A stretch of 22,643 bases of DNA from Oppiella nova (lineage: Eukaryota; Arthropoda; Arachnida; Sarcoptiformes; Oppiidae): NCBI GenBank assembly GCA_905397405.1, contig CAJPVJ010000587.1, positions 1 through 22,643 on the forward strand, read 5' to 3'. The position numbers and the translations under genes were made by a program. The notes beneath the pieces are model-generated. The model saw only the letters and a program-made list of their open reading frames with translations, was not told the origin of the DNA and did not search any database. Below, one piece after another: positions 1-9,223 of the stretch; position 1 is the first letter of the stretch; every line of letters starts with the position of its first letter.

Positions 1-611
1 TGAACCAAGTTGACTAAATAGTGAACTTATTTTCTAAAATTATAACCATATTTAAAAATGTTTAATTTGTAACAATGTTTATGCGTGAGCGTGTCGCTAT
101 ATTTATGTTAAAATCCCTGAGAATCCGGGCTATGATTATAATAATATTTTAAAGCAATATGAACACTACATAATGTTGAATTTGAACTGTCTATTGCTAA
201 AATAAAATTGCTTATACATACATAGTATACAGGTGATCCTTGATATAAGGAACTCAATGAATCGGAATATTATAGAATTTATTAATAATTTTGCTTAATT
301 TTAACAGAAGATACTACAAGTACATATAAATATTCCTTGATTAGTCGCAAAACCCCATTTAACTTATTGTATAATATTATAAATATAATGTTGGGTGGCA
401 TTACTAATTTATTTTTCATATTATCGGAAAATAAGATATTTAATTATTTGAAATTTGCATAAGGTGTTAACTTTTATGCATATGTTGGAAATTAATATTT
501 TAAATTAAGTATGATAATAGAAATGCACTTCAAATATGGCACACCTTTTATAATTATAAATCAATAAATGTGAATTGTAAACTGATTGCCATACATGTTA
601 TAAAATAAATG
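1..611. other. AT-rich spacer, no gene seen
   Basis: No open frame with recognisable content is visible on either strand. The last 60-70 bases begin to resemble the sequence just before the promoters of copies C and D (a TATAAAATAAA-like stretch followed by the FOX-like inverted repeat). The rest shows no match to the repeat unit seen later in the window. Confidence 0.6.
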
Positions 612-850
612 ATTTGTTTAAAAACAAACAAACGTTTAATATTTCATTATTAGACACCTGTATTCCCCCAGAATTATTGATTAGTAAACAACACCTCAAT
701 TGATTATATAGTTATCCAATAAGAGCAAGGCATATTTAGAGATATAAAAATGCAAAATACTTATTTGCTAACTAAATATCTGCAGTATTCCTCCCCATAA
801 GCAGTACTACTATATAAACCCTGTTAACTTATCGTAGCAGTTGGATAGAT
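612..850 (+). promoter_or_regulatory. Conserved promoter of DEG/ENaC gene A
   Basis: This stretch is shared with the sequences upstream of copies C and D. In order it holds a degenerate inverted repeat of TTTGTTT/AAACAAA type (612-636), a forkhead-like GTAAACAA (684-691), a CCAAT box (716-720) and a TATA box TATATAAA (811-818). A GCAGTT that could be the initiator follows about 20 bases later, so transcription would start near 835-845 and leave a 5' leader of about 100 bases. The boxes are seen directly; which factors bind them is inferred from consensus sequences only. Confidence 0.65.
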
Positions 851-948
851 AGAGATTTGTGTGTTACATAATAAGTTCATTATAATCCGGCATTAAATTT
901 TGGTTGAATAAATATTGGATAATTTGCAACTATTATAAATTACTAAAG

Positions 949-3559
949 ATGTTGCTTAGATGGGCATTATATATTTTAAAACTCACAATAAGTATATTTA
1001 AAAAGTATTTTAAACTTAAAATAATTCGAGTAATCCGCTTAATAATCTATCAATTACTAAATATGCTACTTATATGGGCACTATATATTGTAAAATATAC
1101 TCTCAATGTATTAAAAAAATATATTAAATTAAAAATGAGTCGAGTAGTCCGCGTAATAATGATATCAGGGTTTGTGTACCAAATATACGACCAAACAGTG
1201 AATTACTTGGAGTACGACGTGAACACTGACTTGAAGTTTGACCGCAATTCCGGTGATTACACTCTAAACGCGTCGATCACTGTTTGCTTTCATACNGAAC
1301 ACTGACTTGAAGTTTGACCGCAATTCCGGTGATTACACTCTAAACGCGTCGATCACTGTTTGCTTTCATACAGAATATTCTGTTCTCAAGAATACAACGC
1401 TACGTGATTTTATTATAAGCAATGTGTTTTGTGTGTTTAATTATAAGCCTAAACTCATTCATTGTAATAAATTATCGCCAATAAATTACCATTATAAACC
1501 TAACGCCAGAATTTGTTTGACATTTTTAAATACTTTTATCACAAATACTAGCGTCAAAATTATATATCATACATTTCCAGGGATAATGCTCAAGAATATG
1601 AATAAGGCGCATGTAACAGTTAATCCAATTTATAATCATGCACATTTTAGTAAAATGTTGACGGCATTTTACTATTCCACGTGGCATATAATACACATTG
1701 ATGTGAGATTACAACTACTATTACCTCGACCATACCAGACAGACTGTTACGACTATGAGAGCAATCGTATGCCGGGAAGGGGTGGCTATAAGTCCAGAAC
1801 CGACTGTATGTTAGAAGTGATGAAACAAATTGAACACAAAAAGTGTGGACACAATCACTACTGGAATTCACATACATTTGATGGCATACATAGATTCGTT
1901 GATTATATGAATACCAGTAATAATGTATGTTATGTGCACCCAAATATTCACCAATTATATAAATCATGTAAAGTTGACTGCAACAATTATTTAATGGATA
2001 TTAATGAATATACTACGATAAAGAATAAACAAGATCCAACTATTCGTAATTCTTTATTTATTATGTACCCTTATATGACCAAAGTGAGCATGGTGTGGAA
2101 TTATAGCCCAAAAGTGGATTTAATAGTGTATTTGTCATCAATGGGTGGACTCATGGGAATGTGGATGGGATTTAGTATTTATACGATTATCATAACAACT
2201 ATGAATAATATAAAAGCTATCATTTGGAGTTCAAAATGGATTAAGAGATGGAAAATAAAGTTTCAAAAATTTACAAGCATTAATAAATATAATAAAGGAG
2301 TATGGCTAATTATCTGCTGTTTATTCATGAGTTATCAAATTATAGATATTTATCAAGATTATAATAAAAATAATATTAAATTTTCGCTAACTATTAAACC
2401 TAGAATGCAAATACCCCAAATCTACTTTATTATTCATCTATCGATGGAAAATATTACACTGTTAGCCAAATATTATCCAGTTTATTATATGCTATATAAA
2501 AGTATTCTAAATATTTCAGATGTCAATACAAAAAATGTATATTTGCAAGGATTTTATTCTACCTTAAAATATAAAATAATGTCCGCAAATGACTTGGGGT
2601 TATATCGTAGCCTAATATACGACTATAAAACCATTGGTTGCTATTTTGAGTTTGCGGGTCGTTTAAGGCTACCATGCCCTCCACACGACAATAGAATATT
2701 CAATAGTGGTGATAGGAAAACAATACCACAACTTAAACAGTGGTTTTTTGCGAACATAACGCCTCAATATTTATCGACATTCAAATCGTTATTATTTGAG
2801 CACCGATTGCAGCGAATTGTTTTCAACTATAGTAGCCATGGTTTGCACGGAATCGATGTTCAATTGATGGCCACTGAGTCTAATGATGTGATTACAATAG
2901 ACATGAATACCGTAACAAATATCATGTTTACATCACAAATGTTTCGACAGTTAAATAGACATACATTTCGGTGCCGAGAAAGTGGGCAATCATTTGATGA
3001 GAACTTGTTTTATTTGAATAAATTTAATTTACAAACAAACTCGGCCGATTGCCGGTTGTATGAGCTGAATCGTACTTTCCATTGTCTGCCACTAATGGGC
3101 ATTCCATATGCTGTGAGTATTGAAAGGTATTTAGAATATTCTGGGTTTAGATTCTGTGATATTTTTATAAATTCTGTGAATACGACTATTGCGAGTAAAA
3201 TAGCTGCAAGATGCTTTAAGCTATATCACAATAGAGATAATATTTGTCAGAATAATATAATTACGACTAATATAATAAAAGTGAGTTCTAATGTCCGGAA
3301 TTACACCCAGATCAATTTAATACCTAATTATTACATTAAGCCACAAATCACGGAACACTTGGCTATGGATTACAATGACTTGTATTATAACATTGGCGGT
3401 ACTGTAAGTATGTGGATTGGATTGTCCATGCTATCTATTAGTACTGCAATTATATATTTATATTCTATGTTAAAGTCAGTGTATAATTATATTTCTAAAC
3501 ACTTATTGCGATTTTACCGTATGTTTAATAATTATTTATGGTTTGGTATAATAAACTGA
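949..3559 (+). CDS. DEG/ENaC-family channel with two fused modules (gene A)
   Basis: Amiloride-sensitive-type sodium channel family protein, a plasma-membrane cation channel by family. Module 1 has M1 (around 1135-1200), a cysteine-rich ectodomain with the block MPGRGGYKSRTDCMLEVMKQ, and M2 with GGLMGMWMGFS. A basic linker follows, then a second M1 (WLIICCLFMSYQIIDIYQDY), a second cysteine-rich ectodomain and a second M2 with IGGTVSMWIGLSMLS. Both M2 segments keep the G-x-S filter triplet. No introns are seen. The reading frame is broken only at 1296, a single N between two identical 75-base blocks; counting one block once gives one frame of about 844 residues, so an assembly error is likely. 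The N-terminus is doubled: an ATG at 949 and a second at 1063 each open a similar MLL-W-ALYI segment, and the second matches the start of copy C. A typical family member has two membrane passes and one module. Family call firm; function inferred. Confidence 0.8.
1221..1371 (+). repeat. Identical 75-base blocks flanking one N (assembly join)
   Basis: Bases 1221-1295 and 1297-1371 are identical and separated by the only N in the window. The block is coding sequence just after M1 of gene A and occurs once in copies C and D. The pattern is what a gap-joining step leaves when two contig ends overlap unrecognised. Confidence 0.9.
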
Positions 3560-3587
3560 TAAATATAGCTATTCTGATTACTAACTA

Positions 3588-4132
3588 TTAATGAGGTTAT
3601 AATTGACTTAAATACGGAAACAAATATTAACATAAAAAATGTTGACAAATAACCTATTTAATATTTCGTTAAGAAAACAATAGACATGTACAATACTTAT
3701 GAGACATTTTAATGACAATATATGGAAAAACAAAATTCTGAGATTAAGTGTTTCTGAATGCAGAATGTAATCAGTACTGTATTGAGTATAACTGTAAAAT
3801 TATATTGATATTTCAGTATTTTAAATAAAAGTTAACATGGTTTAATTTTTAATTAGCTATTTTAATATAATTATTTCAATTAGTACTTATAATAGTTGTT
3901 AAATTAAATTAATATTTACTATATGGACAATTACTATATGGAAAGTGCACTGTATTACATTGAGTCACAAATCACTGAACACTTGGCTATGGATTTCAAT
4001 GACTTGTATTATAACATTGGCGGTACTGTTTGCATGTGGATTGGATTGTCCATGCTATCTATTAGTACTGCAATTATATTTTTATATTCACTGTTAAAGT
4101 CAGTGTATAATTATATTTGCAAACACAACTGA
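3588..4132 (+). pseudogene. Relic of a DEG/ENaC copy (A2), C-terminal parts only
   Basis: Two islands of module-2 sequence survive. Bases 3588-3630 match the stretch of copy C around 14860-14900 (the GGTTATGATTGACTTGAATACGG region). Bases 3955-4132 encode the last part of module 2: SQITEHLAMDFNDLYYNIGG, the final membrane segment with GLSMLS, and a short tail ending KHN. Everything upstream and most of the ectodomain are gone, and the 320 bases between the islands are AT-rich with no clear match. An ATG-led frame of 69 codons (3923-4132) exists but has no partner domain, so I treat it as a remnant rather than a gene. Confidence 0.75.
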
Positions 4133-4705
4133 ATATATAAATATTAGAAATTAGAATTATAATAAAATTTCTAAAAATATTTTAAATTGTTTTTGTAAAC
4201 TAAAATTAACAAAATTAAGTTTAAAGATTATATAGCAGGCATTTAAGAATTTTAAAAATCCACTAAATAGTGATGTATAATATTATTAAACTTAATAATT
4301 ATCTACAACATTAGTGTACTATACTTTATAAATGACTATCATTTCTATTTATTAAATTTTTTTATTTGGATTATAATAAATTACTGTATATTAAAACATT
4401 GATCAACAATTTAATTACAAGTTATAACTTGCAATGTTTAATAAAAATTAATATTTTGAAAAATTACTATTAATCATAATGACTAATTACTTATTCATTA
4501 ACTACTAGTGTTGTTGATATGGTATTCAAATAGTAAATGAAAAGGGAAAGCATTATTATATTTAATATATTAGATTTTTAAATTAATCCATAACTTAATA
4601 TTTAAGTATTTAAAATCAATGTTCATTAAATCAATAGACTTGAAATAGTCCAAGTACACCTTTCTTTTGAAATGTGATTATTTCTATATTAAAAAAAATT
4701 AATTC
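4133..4705. other. AT-rich spacer between DEG/ENaC relic and kinase gene
   Basis: No coding potential is seen. The right part probably includes the 3' untranslated region of the minus-strand kinase gene that ends at 4706. No transposon ends or tandem repeats are apparent. Confidence 0.5.
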
Positions 4706-7066
4706 TTAATCTTTTGCTTCAAATTTTGTCGAATAAAAAGTGGAGAAAAATTTGTAATCATTTTCCTGAATACGTTTAAGTGTGGACTCGAATGTGGGAT
4801 CAGTTGGGAGACAATTCTCATCGACAGCCCAATCGTGGTATTTGTCCAACACTTGCGAGCACTCGGGTCTCATATCAGGATCATTTGAACGCATTGATAT
4901 CAATAAGTTACGTAATTTGTCGATACATTTATTTAGTACTTCATTATAGGATGAATACGATTGCGGACTATATTTTTGGCTATTTTGCACAAAATTATAT
5001 ATAATTTATGTGTATAATTTTAACATGACACTTACGTGGTTTCATCCAGATCAATATCAAATATGTCAAGTTCGCATATCTTTGCCAAACTATAAATATC
5101 GATTTTGTGGTTATATTTTACGCCACGTTTGCGCACTTCTGGTGCGATATATTTGGGCAATCCGTGGGCCGACGAGTGCTTGTGGAAGGTGGCCAACCCG
5201 AAATCGGACACTTTGAGAAACCTGCCGTTCCTCACATCCCGGGCCAATAATACGTTATCCGGTTTAAGGTCCCGATGAATGACGGGTGGACTCAATTCAT
5301 GCAAATACTGGACGCACTCTAAGAGCTCTCTGAATATATGGCACGATATGTAAAACTCAAGCGAATTCATCGGTTCCGGCGATTGTCGTCCGAATACTTC
5401 TGGCTTTATGTCCAGAATATTGCGGAGACTATCGGAACATAACTCCATTTCAATATACAAACGCTTATTATCTTCAAACCATGAATTATTATATAGGACA
5501 CAATAGTCCGAATTGACCATGGCCAAATTATCCACTTCTTTGCTGAAGCACTTGGCTAATTTTATATCTGCAAAATCATTCATTATAATTTTTTTGTTTG
5601 CGATGTTAAATAAAATAATATACTTTCGATTGGAATTTGTTTAACGGCAACGCGTCGATTGTTAGTGTTATCAATAGCTTGGGTGACAGTACCAAACGAT
5701 CCGGAACCAATAACGTTCAGCTCAGTATAAAATTGCTTATATTCGCTTATATCGGCATCAGTTTGGCCTATACAAAAATAAACTATCTTGTTATTATGTA
5801 ATGTTAATACTGCTGTGATAAATAAATGTAAACTTTGCAGGAATATATCATATTAATTAAACTTAACATTAAACTTAACATTATCAATGTTAATTAAACT
5901 GAACATTGTACCTTTCCAAAAATGTTTAATTTCTCGAAAAATATTACTTAAAAATTGCACGCATTTATCGATGAAAACTTGACTTTCGTTATAATTATAT
6001 TTTAAATACTCGTTTAACGAAATTGTCGCATGCGTTACGAAATTTGCGTACAGATAATCAAGCAGATTTTCCATCTGTTGATCCACGACTTCGTAGGCAT
6101 CCTCAATTATAAAAAATTTATTATTTATCTTGGCAAATAAATTCACTTCGCTAATATTATTCTGATGAACCAGGTACAATTCTTGACATGTACCATCGAG
6201 TTTGACCAATTTAGCCCCATGTTGTAAAAGCGGATTATCATCGTCATCAACGTATTGTCCGCAAAAATAAACGAGTCCATCGGTTGTCAAAAAATAGGCG
6301 GCGCCACCATTCGAACATACCATTTGAATGTTGTTTAATCCTTGTATCATTTTTGGCGTAAATAAATGCTCGCATGTATCATGACCTAAGTGAGATCATT
6401 GACATGAAATTAATCTCAAATATTTATTTTTCGTATTTATGGTAAATTTGAATAATATAAATAATTACCTAGGTTATAATAACTATTTGAACCCCAACTA
6501 AACACGGTACCGTTGTCAGCTATCGCAAACGATGTGTAATGGCTACAATGTACGCTGGTAATTTTATAGTCATAATTATCATGTTCAAACCGTAATTGCC
6601 GAGGACACGGTATCTCATCAGCCGGATCACCGCAACCGACTTCCCCATTGAAGTTCAAACCCCATCCGTAGACACAGCCCCTATCCGTGAGGGCTAACGC
6701 GTGACTATCGCCACACGCTATTTGTAATACGCCTAACCCTTCGAAAAAGGTGACGATTTTTGGTTTAAAATAGCCGTCGCTCGAGTCAAAAGCTAACTGT
6801 CCGCTATCGTTAATACCCCATGAATAAACATGGTCGTTTTCCGTAATTGCCAAAATAAAGTCCATTCCATTAACAAATTGACGAATCTTTTGGTTACACA
6901 ACTCCGGAATGAGTTCCGGTTGAGTGGTGTACTGGTTGTGACCCAACCCGAGTGTTCCCCAATAGTTGGCACCCATACCGTAAACCTGGTCATCGTTTGT
7001 GACAAATATAAGGTTATATTTGCGTTTGTCGTCGAACGCGTGAAATAACTTGATTTCGTAAATCAC
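4706..7066 (-). CDS. RCC1-repeat and protein-kinase fusion protein
   Basis: Exons read on the minus strand: 7066-6469, 6385-5912, 5767-5624, 5567-5036 and 4979-4706, joined by GT-AG introns of 83, 144, 56 and 56 bases, the first three in phase 1. Together they give about 673 residues. The N-terminal half has about five RCC1 blades (VYGMGANYWGTLGLGH, VYSWGINDSGQL, VYGWGLN, VFSWGSN, VYFCGQ), then a helical stretch. The C-terminal half is a complete kinase: glycine loop GSGSFG (378-383), VAVK lysine 400, C-helix Glu416, HRDLKPDN (503-510), DFG (527-529), APE (547-549) and a late DPDMRPE motif. All catalytic residues are present, so activity is expected. The start is uncertain: 7066 is a GTG. One possibility is an ATG at 7121-7119 directly before a GTAAAT donor, spliced to an AG just before 7066; an upstream phase-1 exon into 7080 is another. 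Kinase subfamily and substrate are not identified; in NEK8/NEK9 the kinase precedes RCC1. Confidence 0.8.
5853..5911. repeat. Small direct and inverted repeats in a kinase-gene intron
   Basis: Within the intron between the RCC1 and kinase exons a unit like TAAACTTAACATT occurs twice in a row and once more with a change (TAAACTGAACATT). AACATT-ATC-AATGTT forms a short hairpin. It lies next to the splice donor at 5911. No function is claimed. Confidence 0.5.
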
Positions 7067-7238
7067 CTTGTCAATTTTGGCTATTCAAAGTAATATCATT
7101 AACATAGATTAGATTTACCATTTTAAAGTGTCATAAATTGGTTTGTTGCTTCACTTAAATAAGAGGCAGTTTAAGTTAAATTTATATTTTGTATAATTTT
7201 TCATTTGTAAAATTAAGCATAATATAATATATTTATTT

Positions 7239-8375
7239 TTAGCTGCACGTTTTATAAATACCTTCGAATGAGTTTCTAATTGTTGCAAACTTATCGGCTA
7301 ATATATTGCGACATTTGACCTGAAAGTCGTGACTCGTTTTATAATTATAGTCCATATAATCGCCTAAATTTATGGTTTTGTGGGTCATATTAAATGACTC
7401 AATATAGATGTCGAAAATGTTTGTATAACCCGTTTGTGTTATGTTCCAACTACCTGGGTCAATTGCGTGAACATAACCATTAATTAGTAAGGTAATTAGC
7501 CAATTTGTTTCATAATGCGAAATTTGATGCTCCATTAGATTAACATGCTCATCAATCAATAATATTGGTTTTGTTACAGTAACGTTATTAACATGATCGT
7601 CCTCCTTGTACTGTCCGAACGTATACACGCGATCTTGGTCAGTTAAATAATATATCGCTCTACTACCGGCGAATAATTTTTGTACATTATTTAACGAAGT
7701 CAACATATACGGTTTAGTTGCGCGTGCGTGGTCATTTTGCAAATTATAATGCTCGATGATTCCCCAATAAAATACGTGACCATCTGTTGTAACGGCGAAC
7801 GACGTATTAAGTGAGCAATGAATGAATTTAACCGCCAAACTTGTCGAATTATGCGTAAAGCTCAACTGTACTGGCTCAATAAATTCGGTAAGCTTATCGT
7901 TCGGATCGACCTGACCTTGAATATTATCGCCCCACCCATAGACACGCCCATCGCTTAACAGCGCTAGCGTGTGGTAATGACCGCAACTAAGTTGCGTCAC
8001 GTGTTTGTTGTCAAAGAATTTAATCGGGTTCGGTTTTAAATACTGTTTACCAGGCCAAATTGCCAATTGGCCACGCTCATTTAGGCCCCATCCGTATAGG
8101 TTGTTGTCGTGATTTACACCTAGCACAAAATCAAGGCCGCTGACAAACTCCTTAATTCCAACCTCATTTAATAGCGGAATTTCATGGGGAGTGTCGACTG
8201 GCCGGCTATGTCCCAGGCCAAGCGACGCCCAGTAATTAGAGCCCAGACCATATATCTGGCCATGATCTGAAGCAAATAATATATTATAACCTCTTTCATC
8301 GTCGAATATATAAAACAAGGCTATTTTTGTAATAATATCGTTATTATCGCATTTTGATGATAAATTAGTCGCCAT
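7239..8375 (-). CDS. RCC1-repeat protein, paralogue without a kinase
   Basis: Single uninterrupted frame of 378 residues from an ATG at 8375, with AATAAA directly after the stop. RCC1 blades are visible as IYGLGSNYWASLGLGH, LYGWGLNERGQL, VYGWGDNIQGQV, VFYWGIIEHYNL and VYTFGQY, so a partial or short beta-propeller is expected. The order and wording match the RCC1 half of the neighbouring fusion gene blade for blade, including the helical tail around GDYMDYNYK. The two are tandem duplicates 170 bases apart on the same strand. This copy lacks the intron that the fusion gene has after its fourth blade. Its last residues (after NSFEG) are read through what looks like a preserved donor, G|GTATTT at 7262/7261, which is where the paralogue splices to its kinase exons. 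RCC1 family members bind chromatin, small GTPases or other proteins; the partner here is unknown. Confidence 0.8.
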   Translation of the reverse strand: MATNLSSKCDNNDIITKIALFYIFDDERGYNILFASDHGQIYGLGSNYWASLGLGHSRPVDTPHEIPLLNEVGIKEFVSGLDFVLGVNHDNNLYGWGLNERGQLAIWPGKQYLKPNPIKFFDNKHVTQLSCGHYHTLALLSDGRVYGWGDNIQGQVDPNDKLTEFIEPVQLSFTHNSTSLAVKFIHCSLNTSFAVTTDGHVFYWGIIEHYNLQNDHARATKPYMLTSLNNVQKLFAGSRAIYYLTDQDRVYTFGQYKEDDHVNNVTVTKPILLIDEHVNLMEHQISHYETNWLITLLINGYVHAIDPGSWNITQTGYTNIFDIYIESFNMTHKTINLGDYMDYNYKTSHDFQVKCRNILADKFATIRNSFEGIYKTCS

Positions 8376-8766
8376 TTAATGACTATTATAAGTGGCATAG
8401 GTAGCTTAATTTATTATTTTAGACTAATTATTAATAATTATTTAATATATTGTTCGTGAAGTGATTTCAGTAATCTTATTTTTCCAAACGGAAAAGCGTA
8501 TAAAAATTCAATGCTTAACATCTATAAAACATTAAACTAAACACAATAATAGCAATAAAGTAATAAATGAACGCGGATGTAATTAATAATACATAGCAAT
8601 TATCAGTATTCTTATCTGGATAGTTTACTATTTCATTACGTTTGGAATTAGTCAACACAATAATCGCCATTGTTTTTATAAATTATATTGTTTATATTTA
8701 TCATAAATAATTATATTCTTAATTCAGTAAATTATCAAGACTTACACTTCGCGTAAATTTAATAAA
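8376..8766. promoter_or_regulatory. Shared head-to-head intergenic region, RCC1 gene / caspase gene
   Basis: The 391 bases separate the divergent starts of the RCC1-only gene and the caspase. Visible elements are a TATAAAAA at 8499-8506 preceded by a small inverted repeat TTTTCC-AAAC-GGAAAA (about 8480-8495), a second TATAAAA near 8523, and a GATA-like CTTATCTGGATAG near 8610. Which element serves which gene cannot be decided from sequence. Confidence 0.4.
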
Positions 8767-9183
8767 ATGGAAAAAATAATAAATCGCGAAATATTTATAA
8801 AAGAAAATCTAAAATATTTGCTAAATTCTGTTCAATTAAATGATGCCTTTGTGTCTGGCCTTAAGGCGCACCCGTATTTTAGTGATATGATGGAAAATTT
8901 TGTCAAGGTTATTTTTATTATATGCAAGTGCAATTAATTAATTATTGATTATATTAAATGTAGAACCTGAATACTGAACGCGAAAAAATTTTGTTTATTT
9001 TGCTCGAATTCACGCGCGAGAGAAGTACGTGCGAAACCATCGTTGACCTACTGGTAGAATCGAATCAAAATGGCGTTGCTCAAATAATCCTAAAGTGTAA
9101 CACTTCGATGGGACCCAACAGTCCAAAAAATTCCACGGAAATTGCGTTAGTCTCTCTCTCCCCTTTTCTCACTCACTCACTCA

Positions 9184-9223
<40 letters not shown>

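Noticed and set aside
1647-1967. Minus-strand open frame opposite the cysteine-rich block, repeated at 13554-13763 and 19870-20079
   Set aside because: Its conservation follows from the strongly conserved sense-strand coding block. It has no independent start context, promoter or family resemblance.
4780-5216. Plus-strand open frames opposite the kinase exons
   Set aside because: The minus strand carries an unmistakable kinase; these are shadows of it.
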